Assembly: GCA_947598825.1 (NCBI GenBank)
Contig: CANQFM010000011.1
Span: 1-64,000, forward strand
From: an uncultured Eisenbergiella sp.
GTDB lineage: Bacteria; Bacillota; Clostridia; Lachnospirales; Lachnospiraceae
Direction: 5' to 3'
DNA: 64,000 nucleotides
Shown: one piece after another, positions 1 to 8,484 of the stretch
How positions within the stretch are numbered: position 1 is the first letter of the stretch
Layout of the letters: each line of letters begins with the position of its first letter
Notes under the pieces: generated by a model
Databases searched by the model: none
Seen by the model: the letters and a program-made list of their open reading frames with translations, nothing else
What the model was told of the DNA's origin: nothing
Program-made: the position numbers and the translations under genes

Positions 1-118
1 GATGATAGATACACATACTGTGCCGGCAACTACAGGTTGCAGAAAAGAACTTTGAAATTGGTGGTAAGAACGATTACGATTTTGTACAATAAAATCAACG
101 GGACGGAGGTGAATCTTT
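1..118. other. Left edge, no gene called
   Basis: This is the upstream region of the first gene. A GGAGGTG ribosome binding site lies just before the start at 119. Frame 1 is open from the window edge, but its translation resembles nothing I recognise. I see no clear promoter with good spacing and no RNA gene. Confidence 0.4.
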
Positions 119-739
119 ATGAAGTTATCTGAAAAAATAATAGAATTGCGGAAGGCAAATGGAATGACGCAGGAAGATCTTGCATCAAAATGTAACGTAA
201 GCAGGCAATCCATATCCAAATGGGAAGCCGATATTTCGTTGCCGGAAACAGAAAAGCTGTTAACATTGGGAGAACTTTTTTCTGTTTCTATGGATGTGTT
301 ATTAAAGGATGAATTAACATTAAGTGAAGTTAAGGAAGTCCCTGGTTGCGGAAATAACGCTATTCAAGGGAAAAAACAGGATATAATATATGAAGGGGTG
401 CTGATTAAAGAGAGTGTAGCAGATGATACCATCATTGATCTGCTGAATGTGCATAAGGTTGAATTGTGGAATACCGGTGGAAGGCCGAGGTATTGGACAG
501 TATTGTTTTTTACCAGTGATAAAAAGGATTTTCCGGAGCAGGTATCCAGAGTAATGGGAGCTGATCCGGATAATGGCGGGAATTGGTTTACTGATTTTAA
601 AGCGGGGAATGTGAAGTACATTGTTTTCAGAGATAAAATATTGAAATATCAGATCGGAAATCAGGCAGAAAAAGATTTGGTATGCGAAGAATGCCGGAAA
701 ATGGGGATTTCCGATGGAGAAATGAATTGGTCAGAATAG
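119..739 (+). CDS. XRE-family transcriptional regulator
   Basis: A DNA-binding regulator of 206 residues. Residues about 7-62 form a Cro/C1-type helix-turn-helix ([20 protein letters not shown] is the recognition region), followed by the usual SMDVLLKDE end of the domain. Residues about 85-200 form a C-terminal domain I cannot place; it is rich in aromatic residues and has no membrane segment. The start is fixed by GGAGGTG seven nucleotides upstream. The next gene begins 11 nt after the stop, so the two are probably co-transcribed. The coding sequence is AT-richer than most of the window, like its neighbours to 5262. The ligand and target are unknown. Confidence 0.85.
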   Translation: MKLSEKIIELRKANGMTQEDLASKCNVSRQSISKWEADISLPETEKLLTLGELFSVSMDVLLKDELTLSEVKEVPGCGNNAIQGKKQDIIYEGVLIKESVADDTIIDLLNVHKVELWNTGGRPRYWTVLFFTSDKKDFPEQVSRVMGADPDNGGNWFTDFKAGNVKYIVFRDKILKYQIGNQAEKDLVCEECRKMGISDGEMNWSE

Positions 740-750
740 GAGGAGCAAAG

Positions 751-1311
751 ATGAGAGTATTCCTAACATCAGCGGGTTTGGAAACAGAAGAAATCAAAGA
801 ATGTTTTTTGAAAATGCTTGGGGGGAACGTGTCCAAGGCAAAGGCACTATTCATCCCGACAGCCGCCATTGATGCGGAAGCGATAGAGGTTCTGCCAAAA
901 TGTATGCATGATCTGTTAAAATGCGGTATTCAAGGCAGAAATATAAAAGTTTTTGATCTGCATACGGGCATGGATCTGGAGGAACTGCGGCAATACGATG
1001 TGGTATATATATGTGGGGGCAACACATCCTATCTGCTTGAAAGGATAAACGCGACCGGGTTTCATACGACCCTGATGGACTATATCCGCGCGAACGGAAT
1101 GGTAATCGGCGTGAGCGCGGGAAGCCTGATCTTCGCTAATAATTTAGCAGGGAATATGGGGCTGATCGATACAAGACTGGATGTGCATTGTCCAGAGGGA
1201 GAGACCAAGGGAAAGGTAGCATACCCGCGAAAGGATTCTATCAGATTAACCAATACCTGCGCCCTTGTCATACGGGGGCTGCCGGATGGATTGGAAATCA
1301 TTGGCGGATAA
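751..1311 (+). CDS. Peptidase S51 / class I glutamine amidotransferase-like protein
   Basis: A cytoplasmic protein of 187 residues in the peptidase E (S51) fold. The nucleophile motif is visible as GVSAGSLIF (Ser in G-x-S-A-G), preceded by the GGNTSYLL loop typical of the family and followed by LDVHC, which could supply the His. Known members are Asp-specific dipeptidases or cyanophycinase relatives; the substrate here is not predictable. I chose the ATG at 751 because AGGAGG lies 8 nt before it; an upstream in-frame ATG at 682 would overlap the regulator gene. A second S51-like protein follows at 1929, with an acetyltransferase between them. Confidence 0.75.
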   Translation: MRVFLTSAGLETEEIKECFLKMLGGNVSKAKALFIPTAAIDAEAIEVLPKCMHDLLKCGIQGRNIKVFDLHTGMDLEELRQYDVVYICGGNTSYLLERINATGFHTTLMDYIRANGMVIGVSAGSLIFANNLAGNMGLIDTRLDVHCPEGETKGKVAYPRKDSIRLTNTCALVIRGLPDGLEIIGG

Positions 1312-1396
1312 GAAGGTAGATCTCGGAGATGGCAGGCAATAAAAATAAAACTGGACACGATAAGATCATGTGATTCGGAACAAAATGGAGATTACC

Positions 1397-1924
1397 ATGG
1401 AAATATCATACAGAGCGGCAGTCATGGATGATTTAGACGACGTTTTTCGGTTGGTTGAATCCGCTGTAAAACAAATGGAGCAGGAGAAAATTTTTCAATG
1501 GGATAGTATTTACCCTGCGAAGGAAGATTTCAGAGATGACATTAAAAGAAAATCACTGTATATAGGCGCTATCCATGATAAAATAGTGGTTGTCTATGCC
1601 TTAAATGAACAATGCGACGAACAATACAAAAACGGGAAATGGCAATATACAGGTGGGAATTATAAGGTGATCCACAGGCTGTGCGTTTCTCCGGATTGCC
1701 AAAATAAAGGCATTGCGCGTAGGACGCTGATACATATTGAAAAGGAACTAAAGTCTCTCGGCGTCAAAGCAATACGGCTTGACGTATTCTGCGAGAATCC
1801 CTATGCGTTGAAATTATACGCGCATAATGGCTATCAAAAAACCGGTGTCGCTTGTTGGAGAAAAGGCAACTTCCTTTTAATGGAAAAGCAGATAACGGAG
1901 ATGCCGTTCGAAATATCAGGGTGA
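1397..1924 (+). CDS. GNAT-family N-acetyltransferase
   Basis: About 175 residues with the GNAT fold. The acetyl-CoA binding motif A is visible as LCVSPDCQNKGIARRTLIHIEK, and the C-terminal strand and helix as LDVFCENPYALKLYAHNGYQKTG. The family transfers an acetyl group from acetyl-CoA to an amine; the acceptor cannot be told from sequence. I start at ATG 1397, with GGAG six nucleotides upstream, rather than at the GTG at 1370, which lacks a good site. It ends 4 nt before the next gene, so it is part of the same small operon with the two S51-like proteins. Confidence 0.8.
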   Translation: MEISYRAAVMDDLDDVFRLVESAVKQMEQEKIFQWDSIYPAKEDFRDDIKRKSLYIGAIHDKIVVVYALNEQCDEQYKNGKWQYTGGNYKVIHRLCVSPDCQNKGIARRTLIHIEKELKSLGVKAIRLDVFCENPYALKLYAHNGYQKTGVACWRKGNFLLMEKQITEMPFEISG

Positions 1925-1928
1925 TGTT

Positions 1929-2663
1929 ATGAAAGCAATATTGACGAGTAGTCTTGGCGGGTATTCCAAAATAAACGGGGTCAGGATACCGGAGCCTTTC
2001 CCCCAAACGAATGGGCTGCTGGATAGGCTGAAAGCGATCTGGCCGGAGAACGCCAGCGTGCTGTTTATTTGTGCAGACCCGGATGCATATGAGAAAAACG
2101 ATAATATTTGTGCCTGCTTTAAGGAGTCCTTTCCTATGAGCGGGCTTAGCGTTTCCCATATCGGCATATGCGATGACAGAAACCCGGAAGCCATCGATGA
2201 TCTGGGAAAAATCGACGTGCTGATCTTTACGGGCGGCCATGTGCCTACGCAAAACAAATTTATGAAAAGGCTCCGGTTAAAAGAGCATTTATCGGACTAC
2301 AACGGAATTATCATCGCATGGAGCGCCGGTTCTATGAACTGCGCGGGTGTAGTCTATGCCGGCCCGGAATTGGAGGGCGAGGCTGTGGACCCGCTTTATG
2401 AGCGTTGGATCACCGGTCTTGGAATAACAGACATAAATATTCTTCCGCATATGCAAAGCCTCAAAGACGCTTACTTAGACGGTATGCGTGTGATCGAGGA
2501 CATCACCTATGCTGATAGCGTTGGACATGAGATCGTTGCTTTGAATAATGGAAGTTACATCATGGTCGATGACGGGAAAACAACCTTATACGGAGAGGCG
2601 TATGTCATTAAGGACGGGCAGCAAACGCAGATCTGTAAGGACGGCCGATCCATTTCCCTGTAA
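1929..2663 (+). CDS. Peptidase S51-like protein (second copy in the cluster)
   Basis: 244 residues, again of the peptidase E / cyanophycinase-like fold. The sequence shows VLIFTGGHVPTQ (glycine loop), IIIAWSAGSMNCAG (nucleophile Ser in W-S-A-G) and NILPHMQ (candidate catalytic His). It is longer than the copy at 751 and diverged from it, so this is not a recent duplication. It begins 4 nt after the acetyltransferase stop, which suggests translational coupling. No signal peptide, so it is probably cytosolic. Substrate unknown. Confidence 0.75.
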   Translation: MKAILTSSLGGYSKINGVRIPEPFPQTNGLLDRLKAIWPENASVLFICADPDAYEKNDNICACFKESFPMSGLSVSHIGICDDRNPEAIDDLGKIDVLIFTGGHVPTQNKFMKRLRLKEHLSDYNGIIIAWSAGSMNCAGVVYAGPELEGEAVDPLYERWITGLGITDINILPHMQSLKDAYLDGMRVIEDITYADSVGHEIVALNNGSYIMVDDGKTTLYGEAYVIKDGQQTQICKDGRSISL

Positions 2664-2677
2664 AAGGAGTTTTCGTC

Positions 2678-2728
2678 ATGTATCACGGGGATGATTTTAT
2701 GGGGTGGCTGAGGTTTGGATTATTTTAG
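2678..2728 (+). CDS. Possible short ORF or gene-start remnant
   Basis: Directly after the S51 gene an AAAGGAG site precedes ATG 2678, which opens a 16-codon frame beginning MYHGDDFMGW and ending at TAG. It is either a translated small ORF or the leftover start of a deleted gene. I recognise no family. Confidence 0.2.
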   Translation: MYHGDDFMGWLRFGLF

Positions 2729-2786
2729 GACAATATGGAGAAGGGATCAAGACACATGGAAGGGCAGTGTTTAACGGAGGGGCAAA

Positions 2787-4244
2787 ATGCTGGATTTTGA
2801 AAATCTTGAGAAGTACAGGGAGAACAATCGCATAGAGGCAAAGAGGGCGTTGGGAGGTCTGCCACATAGTATTTGGGAAACGTATTCGGCATTTGCCAAT
2901 ACGCTTGGTGGGATTTTGCTCCTTGGTGTGGAGGAACACGAAGATAAATCCTTACATCCTGTTAATCTTCCAGATCCGGAAAAGCTGGTAAGGGAATTTT
3001 GGGATATCGTAAATAATCCGAACAAGGTTAGTGTCAATATTCTGGCATCAGAAGATGTAGCGATACGTCAGATAGACGGAAAAAATATTATTGTGATCAC
3101 CGTGCCACGCGCACAGCGGAATGACCGCCCGGTTTATGTAGAAGGGAATCCCATGACTGGCACCTATCGCAGAAATGGTGAGGGTGATTATCACTGTACA
3201 AAAGAGGAAGTGTTTGCCATGACACGGGACGCTTCGGTCAAGACGCAGGATATGCAGATACTCGAAGAAATGGATACGGATGTATTTTGTCTTGAGAGCG
3301 TACACAGTTATCGCATGCGGATGAAATATGCTAGGCCGGGGCATGTATGGGAGGATCTGAACGATTCGGATTTCCTTTTTCGGCTTGGAGCAGTCGGCAG
3401 GGGAGCAGACGGCAGATTTCATCCGACAGCGGCCGGTCTTTTGATGTTCGGATATGAATATGAAATTACACGGGAATATCCGATGTATTTCCTTGATTAT
3501 CAGGAGAAGATGGAGGATAATGTGCGCTGGACGGATCGAATTGTTTCTTCCTCCGGTGATTGGAGCGGAAATGTGTATGATTTTTATTTTCGTGTATACA
3601 ACAGACTCTCTCAGGATATAAAGGTTCCTTTTCGCGTCAAGGAGGGAAGGCGGATAGATGATACGCCGGTGCATACCGCTTTGCGTGAAGCGCTTGCAAA
3701 CTGTCTTGTCAATGCCGATTATTACGGGCGTCAGGGACTTGTTATTATCAAGAAACATGATCGGATTACGTTTTCCAATCCTGGGGCATTTCGGATTGAA
3801 ATAGATGTGGCAAAAAGCGGTGGCATTTCTGATCCGAGGAACAGCGCACTGCTTAAAATGTTTAATTTAATTGATATTGGGGAACGTGCGGGAAGCGGCA
3901 TTCCGAATATATACTATGTATGGAAAAATCAGGGCTGGAAGGAACCGATTATTATAGAAGGATTTGAGCCGGAACGCATTACGCTGGATCTTTCAATTGG
4001 AAAAATCGGCGATAAAAAATCGGCGATAAAAATCGGCGATAAAAAATCGGCGATAAAAGACCCTATAAAAATGCAGATTGTGGAATTTCTCACAGATCAT
4101 ACAGTGGGTAAAACGTCAGAGATTGCAGAATATATTGGTTTGAAGCCATCTCGAACCCGCGATTATCTGAAAGAATTGATTTCAGAAAATACTGTGACTG
4201 CTGAAGGAGCAAACCGCAATCGAATTTATCGGCTGAAAGCATAG
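2787..4244 (+). CDS. AlbA_2-domain ATP-binding regulator with repeat linker and winged helix
   Basis: 485 residues of the COG2865 type (Schlafen AlbA_2 domain plus a GHKL-like ATP-binding domain). Residues about 10-130 carry the AlbA_2 signature (ESKRA-like EAKRALGG, FANTLGGILLLGVEE). Residues about 270-390 carry the ATPase-like part (ALREALANCLVNADYY, then ISDPRNSALLKMFNLIDIGERAGSGIP). Residues about 425-485 are a winged helix ending in EGANRNRIYRL. Between them lies a duplicated nine-residue unit, IGDKKSAIK, encoded at 4005-4054 by four copies of a 13/14-nt DNA unit. GGAGGGG precedes the start. The family is thought to be regulatory, and the target is unknown. A paralogue with the same layout lies at 33247-34749. 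Confidence 0.8.
   Translation: MLDFENLEKYRENNRIEAKRALGGLPHSIWETYSAFANTLGGILLLGVEEHEDKSLHPVNLPDPEKLVREFWDIVNNPNKVSVNILASEDVAIRQIDGKNIIVITVPRAQRNDRPVYVEGNPMTGTYRRNGEGDYHCTKEEVFAMTRDASVKTQDMQILEEMDTDVFCLESVHSYRMRMKYARPGHVWEDLNDSDFLFRLGAVGRGADGRFHPTAAGLLMFGYEYEITREYPMYFLDYQEKMEDNVRWTDRIVSSSGDWSGNVYDFYFRVYNRLSQDIKVPFRVKEGRRIDDTPVHTALREALANCLVNADYYGRQGLVIIKKHDRITFSNPGAFRIEIDVAKSGGISDPRNSALLKMFNLIDIGERAGSGIPNIYYVWKNQGWKEPIIIEGFEPERITLDLSIGKIGDKKSAIKIGDKKSAIKDPIKMQIVEFLTDHTVGKTSEIAEYIGLKPSRTRDYLKELISENTVTAEGANRNRIYRLKA
4000..4056 (+). repeat. Short tandem repeat (13/14-nt unit, 4 copies) inside the AlbA_2 gene
   Basis: The core ATCGGCGAT occurs at 4005, 4019, 4032 and 4046, separated by A-runs, with spacings of 14, 13 and 14 nt. 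The same core is read alternately in two frames, as I-G-D and as (K)-S-A-I, so two cores make one nine-codon unit. Loss or gain of a single core would shift the frame of the C-terminal winged helix. Confidence 0.9.
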
Positions 4245-4266
4245 GATTCTTTTTCTCACCTGATAA

Positions 4267-5262
4267 ATGGGAGATCCCGTTGCAAATGTTTATATTATGG
4301 GATATATCCGGGAGGAATATCAAAGCCAGATGCGTGCAGATATGAGGAACAACAGTCAAATAGAAACGGTTCTTGGTTATTGGAATTTGGATAATCCGCA
4401 AATATGCGAGCAGTTTCATGAAGAATCTGACAGGTTGATTTTTAAAATCAGCGCGGCTTCGCGGGATTATCTTCTGAAAGGTATTCCATGTGGAGTTTCC
4501 GAGGCTACTATAAAGAGTAATGTCCGGGCGCATTTGTTTCTGGGAAACGAAAATGGTATGGCTCCCAAGCTTTATCCGACAAAGACCGGAGCGTACTATG
4601 GCAGTGACCAAAACCATTGGTTTTATCTCATGGAATTTATTGAGGGAAGGAAAATGGAGGAAACTCCGGATGATGAGTACAGGCTCGGTCAGGCGGCAAG
4701 AAAACTGCACGATCTGCGGGGATACGATGTGAGATCTCCTTTTAAACAGAATAAAGACCGTTTTTACGATTGGTTTAGGGAGCGCAGCTTTGTAAAAGAA
4801 TTTGATGCCATTCTGGACGCGCTTCCTGATTTTGCATCATTAGACCAGTGCTTTGTTCACACAGATATTGGCCCGCATAATGCAATTCTACGGGAAAATG
4901 GTGAGATCGTGTTCATTGACCTGGACGACGCGGGGATTGGAAGTCGATATTTGGATCTTGGCTGGCCGTTTATTATGCAGTTTGTCGATTTCGATCATGA
5001 CACGGAAGAAATGCGCTATCGGTTTGATTTGGCGCAAAGCTTCCTGAGAGGGTATTATGCTGATGAAATAATTTCAAGAGAGGAGTATGACTTATTGTTT
5101 CAAGGGGCCATCCAGATGCATATCTCATATATGCAAGTCTATGGGCCTTATGCGGTAGATTCGCTTTGGAAGATTTTGCTGTTTGGCATTGCGCAGAAGG
5201 AACCGCTGTGGGAAATGATTCAGGAAAATAACGGTTTCCTAAATGCGTCGTCTGTCCGGTGA
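4267..5262 (+). CDS. Aminoglycoside phosphotransferase (APH)-fold kinase
   Basis: 331 residues of the APH/choline kinase fold. Catalytic elements are visible: the Brenner motif CFVHTDIGPHNAIL (H-x-D-x5-N) and the metal-binding segment VFIDLDDAGIG. The N-terminal lobe has LIFKISA and FYLMEFIEGRKM (hinge). Such kinases phosphorylate aminoglycosides or small alcohols such as homoserine, choline or fructosamine; context gives no clear substrate, so a resistance role should not be assumed. The start is uncertain: ATG 4267 lacks a ribosome binding site, and ATG 4330 follows GGAGG but at a long spacing. The gene closes the AT-rich left segment and converges with the exporter operon 12 nt away. Confidence 0.75.
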   Translation: MGDPVANVYIMGYIREEYQSQMRADMRNNSQIETVLGYWNLDNPQICEQFHEESDRLIFKISAASRDYLLKGIPCGVSEATIKSNVRAHLFLGNENGMAPKLYPTKTGAYYGSDQNHWFYLMEFIEGRKMEETPDDEYRLGQAARKLHDLRGYDVRSPFKQNKDRFYDWFRERSFVKEFDAILDALPDFASLDQCFVHTDIGPHNAILRENGEIVFIDLDDAGIGSRYLDLGWPFIMQFVDFDHDTEEMRYRFDLAQSFLRGYYADEIISREEYDLLFQGAIQMHISYMQVYGPYAVDSLWKILLFGIAQKEPLWEMIQENNGFLNASSVR

Positions 5263-5274
5263 ATCATTCCCGCC

Positions 5275-6489
5275 TTATCTTCCTTTTACCTGTGCCCTTT
5301 TGTAAACCGCCATGCCTGCCCCTGCGATCACTCCGCACAGGATCGCGTAAAGTATGGGTACTGACTGCCAGGGGGTGAGGTGGACGCCGAAGATCGGCAG
5401 GGTATAGCTGTCGAAAATATTCCACGGCGAGACAAAGCCGAAGGGCAGCCAGTTCCAGATCTGCGCGGCGATACGGTACTGCGCGGGAATTGAGACGAAC
5501 ATCGGCAGTATGAAAAGCGCGGTCATGACGGCGATCACCGCGACTCCGTTTTTGAAGACTTCGGACAGTACTGCGCAGAGAACGCCCGTCACGATCGCCG
5601 CCGCAAGAAGGCTTACAAACATGATCGCCACCGCCTCGGCGCAGGTGATGGGGTCGGAGCAGTGAGAATAAATCAACTGGAATGACGCGTCCGGGTCGTC
5701 CGCGCCGTAGAAGATAAGGACAGTCAGGAGTACTGCCGCAAAAAACAGGGTCGCAGCGGCGGCGGAAAAGGCTGTCGCGGCGGCAATTTTTGCAAGATAC
5801 AGCCGCAATCTCCCGTTTTTGGCGCAGAGCAGGATGCTGTCGGTGTTTCGCTGATGCTCGCCCGAAAAGATCCCCGAAAGACATATCGAGATGATCATTA
5901 AAACCGCCAGCCCGACGGTCTGCAGGACGGACAGGATCTCGTTATAAGAATGGGTCTTGCGGTATGTGACCGGCGCTACGATTTTCTCCTCCTGCGCCCG
6001 CCAGAACTGCTTTTCGCCGTCGCTGAGACGCAGATTTTCCCAATCCTTTTCAAGATTCGCACGGCGGCTTTCGTAAACCTCCTTTTCGTTCGGCTCCCAG
6101 GAGTACATTACCTCCGAGGTCGGCAGGTTCAAGTAGCTGCGGATAATGTTAAAAATTTCGCTGTAAGGCCGCGCAAAGGTCTGATATTCCTCGGTAACGA
6201 TATAGTGGCGGTCGGGGTCTTGCGGGATTTTTCTGTATGCGTCCACCGTCTCCTCGATAAGCGCCTGATCTATGATCCTTCCGTCAAGAGCTTCGGCATA
6301 CGCCTTGTCTTTGAGATACATATTTAAATTTGAATCAAGCTTCACGCCGTCGACGTAATAATCCCCCTGAAACGGCACGGTAAGTGAAAAAACAATTGTC
6401 AGAATACAGAGCAGAGAGGAAATGAGGACTATTTTTTTGAGAAAGACCTTTTTACACTCATAAAGAAATATCGTCCCGAAATTATTCAT
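5275..6489 (-). CDS. ABC-2 type transporter permease
   Basis: About 404 residues; membrane subunit of an exporter. A first membrane helix (VLISSLLCILTIVFSLTV) is followed by a roughly 150-residue extracytoplasmic region and then about five more helices, the ABC-2 permease layout. The start used is ATG 6489 (MNNFGTIFLYECKKVFLKK), which has GGAGG upstream and overlaps the ATPase stop by 8 nt; a longer frame reaching 6540 would run deep into that gene. It pairs with the ATPase at 6482-7186 and is the last gene of an operon headed by a sigma factor. Substrate unknown. Confidence 0.8.
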   Translation of the reverse strand: MNNFGTIFLYECKKVFLKKIVLISSLLCILTIVFSLTVPFQGDYYVDGVKLDSNLNMYLKDKAYAEALDGRIIDQALIEETVDAYRKIPQDPDRHYIVTEEYQTFARPYSEIFNIIRSYLNLPTSEVMYSWEPNEKEVYESRRANLEKDWENLRLSDGEKQFWRAQEEKIVAPVTYRKTHSYNEILSVLQTVGLAVLMIISICLSGIFSGEHQRNTDSILLCAKNGRLRLYLAKIAAATAFSAAAATLFFAAVLLTVLIFYGADDPDASFQLIYSHCSDPITCAEAVAIMFVSLLAAAIVTGVLCAVLSEVFKNGVAVIAVMTALFILPMFVSIPAQYRIAAQIWNWLPFGFVSPWNIFDSYTLPIFGVHLTPWQSVPILYAILCGVIAGAGMAVYKRAQVKGR

Positions 6490-7186
6490 AGTTTTCCTCC
6501 GCAATTTTATTAAGATAAAATTCTTCAAGATCTCCGTCATCTGAGGTCCATTTCCCCTGATAAACGAGCTGCCCCGCTCTCATGATCAGAACGTTGTCCG
6601 CGATATGCTCGATATCCGAGACGATATGCGTGGACAGAAGCACAATGCTGTCCTCGCCAAGCCGCTGAATGAGTTCGCGGAATTTAACGCGTTCCTTTGG
6701 GTCAAGCCCGGCTGTGGGCTCGTCTAAAACGAGCAGCTTCGGGTCGTTTAAAAGCGCCTGAGCGATGCCTAAGCGCTGCTTCATCCCGCCGGAGTAGGTC
6801 TTTATTTTTTTCTTTGCCACCTCCCGAAGCGCGGTCAGTTCCAAAAGCTCGTCGGTTTTGCGTTTGGCCTTCGGTTTTGAGATACCCTTCAGCGCCGCCA
6901 GATACATAAGGAAATCCTGCCCGGAAAATTCGGGATAATATCCGAAATCCTGCGGCAGATAGCCAAGAATTGCGCGGTATCCTTCCTCGCTTACGTCCAT
7001 ATCATCGAAGGAAACCGTCCCGCCTGTCGGCCTTAGGATCCCGCAGACCATTCGCATCAGCGTGGTTTTTCCGGCACCGTTAGCGCCCAAAAGACCGTAT
7101 ACCCCCTTTTGAAGCCTTAAAGATATTCTGTCGACCGCGATTTTATTTTTATACTGCTTTGAAAGCCTGTCGATCATAAGCTCCAT
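6482..7186 (-). CDS. ABC transporter ATP-binding protein
   Basis: 234 residues; the motor subunit for the permease next to it. All motifs are intact: Walker A GANGAGKTT (about residue 35), the Q-loop in LPQDFGYYPEFS, the signature YSGGMKQR, Walker B LLVLDEPTAGLD and the H-loop STHIVSDIEHI. It resembles the drug/lantibiotic-export ATPases that pair with ABC-2 permeases. It overlaps both neighbours (13 nt with the upstream gene, 8 nt with the downstream one), so translation is coupled. Confidence 0.9.
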   Translation of the reverse strand: MELMIDRLSKQYKNKIAVDRISLRLQKGVYGLLGANGAGKTTLMRMVCGILRPTGGTVSFDDMDVSEEGYRAILGYLPQDFGYYPEFSGQDFLMYLAALKGISKPKAKRKTDELLELTALREVAKKKIKTYSGGMKQRLGIAQALLNDPKLLVLDEPTAGLDPKERVKFRELIQRLGEDSIVLLSTHIVSDIEHIADNVLIMRAGQLVYQGKWTSDDGDLEEFYLNKIAEENYE

Positions 7187-7887
7187 GTCAGTTCCTCCGT
7201 CTGCTTTATCATTTTATAGCACTGGATTGCTGTGCCGACACACAAAACCGTCAACGCGGCGCTCCACCAGATGAAATTCCCGGCGATATAGAGGCAGGAT
7301 AGTTCCTGTGAGAGTATCATATTCAGAACGCTGACCGCCGCCGCGATTCCGGCGCAGAAATAAAGGCTTTCTTTTCCGTGGATCTTCCTGACCGCTAAAA
7401 AGCCGGAATACGCGGTCAGAAGATAAGGGCAGAGAATATATACCCCGGTTCGGAAAATGTCCGCGCTCCTTTGCATGGCGATAAAGGGCGTGACTGCGCA
7501 TATCAGGATCAGCGAAGCGCAGCCGGTTATTCCAAGCCGGGCCAGCACCGCGCTTTTTATCGAAAACCGCGTGGACATCTCAAGCTCCGCCATTTTATAA
7601 GCTTCCGCGCGTCCGCATTCGGTGATGATCCCAAGCGCCAAAAGCGGCATGAAAGCCGAAATGCACCAGAGCATGTCCCGGCCGATCCATTCGGAGCCGA
7701 TCACCGTAAAGGCGAAGATCGTCCCCGAAAGCGCCCAGACCCATTTGCGGATATAGGCAATTTGGGTGCGGATAAATTCAAAATTCCCGATAGGCAGCTC
7801 ACGAACGCCGCGCAAAAATGCCTTTTTCCCGACAGGCAAAGGGGCCGCAAAGCTATCTTTTAACGCCCGCCTTAATTTTTTGTTCAT
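7174..7887 (-). CDS. Membrane protein between sigma factor and ABC genes; candidate regulator
   Basis: 237 residues with about six membrane helices after a basic, roughly 45-residue cytoplasmic N-terminus (MNKKLRRALKDSF...). I do not recognise a family with certainty. It lies immediately after an ECF-type sigma factor (4-nt overlap) and overlaps the ATPase gene by 13 nt. This is the position of an anti-sigma factor, and the soluble N-terminal tail facing the cytoplasm would fit, but that is inference. It could equally be a third subunit of the ABC exporter. Confidence 0.6.
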   Translation of the reverse strand: MNKKLRRALKDSFAAPLPVGKKAFLRGVRELPIGNFEFIRTQIAYIRKWVWALSGTIFAFTVIGSEWIGRDMLWCISAFMPLLALGIITECGRAEAYKMAELEMSTRFSIKSAVLARLGITGCASLILICAVTPFIAMQRSADIFRTGVYILCPYLLTAYSGFLAVRKIHGKESLYFCAGIAAAVSVLNMILSQELSCLYIAGNFIWWSAALTVLCVGTAIQCYKMIKQTEELTWSL

Positions 7888-8333
7888 AAAAAATGATCTC
7901 CTCCGAGCTTTTCTTTGAGATTTTTTACCGCCTGCAGAACCCGGCGGTATACCGCAAATCTTGAAATTCCGTATAGCCTGCCGATCACTGCTATCGGCGC
8001 TTCGTTCACATAACGAAGCAAAAGCAGCTCCCGATCCGTTTCCTCAAGCTGCGATAAAGCAATTCTGACAGAAAGGTTTTCGACCATACTATCCTCGGAA
8101 AAGCTGTCCGCCGCTTCCTCGTCCAAAGCTTCTGTCTTTCGCCGCCGAAATTCGTCCACGCAAAGATTTCGGGCGATCGTATACAGGTAGCGCAAATTTT
8201 TTCCGGTATTTACGCAGCCGCTTTCAAGAAAACGAAGGAAAGCCTCCTGTGTAATATCCTCAGCCGTTTCCCGCCGCCGGACCTTGAAATAGCAGTAGCG
8301 GTATATTTTGTCATATTCTTCCTCTAAGTCCAT
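7884..8333 (-). CDS. ECF-type sigma-70 family RNA polymerase sigma factor
   Basis: 149 residues. Region 2 is visible at about residues 5-70 (YDKIYRYCYFKVRRRETAEDITQEAFLRFL) and region 4 at about 90-145 (LEETDRELLLLRYVNEAPIAVIGRLYGISRFAVYRRVLQAVKNLKEKL). There is no region 1 or 3, as expected for ECF or ECF-like factors. It is the first gene of a four-gene operon with a membrane protein, ATPase and permease, so it probably directs expression of this exporter in response to an envelope signal. GAAAGGAAG precedes the start. Confidence 0.85.
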   Translation of the reverse strand: MDLEEEYDKIYRYCYFKVRRRETAEDITQEAFLRFLESGCVNTGKNLRYLYTIARNLCVDEFRRRKTEALDEEAADSFSEDSMVENLSVRIALSQLEETDRELLLLRYVNEAPIAVIGRLYGISRFAVYRRVLQAVKNLKEKLGGDHFL

Positions 8334-8437
8334 AAGCGCAAAAACTTCCTTTCAGTATGTATAACGGATGGGGACGGTAAAATGTGCGGCTGATGATCAT
8401 TTTTCGGCATTGGGAAACGCCGCGCAGGGAGCAAGAT

Positions 8438-8484
8438 CAAAACCGCCCGCTCCGTAAGCGGTTTTCAGCCGTTGGAGCGGGCGG
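8438..8484 (-). terminator. Rho-independent terminator of the Bce-type operon
   Basis: On the minus strand, directly after the permease stop, CCGCCCGCTCC (8474-8484) pairs perfectly with GGAGCGGGCGG (8443-8453) and is followed by TTTTG. Confidence 0.85.

Noticed and set aside
4267-5262. Assignment as an aminoglycoside-resistance enzyme
   Set aside because: The APH fold is shared by many housekeeping kinases, and nothing in the binding region or context supports antibiotic phosphorylation.
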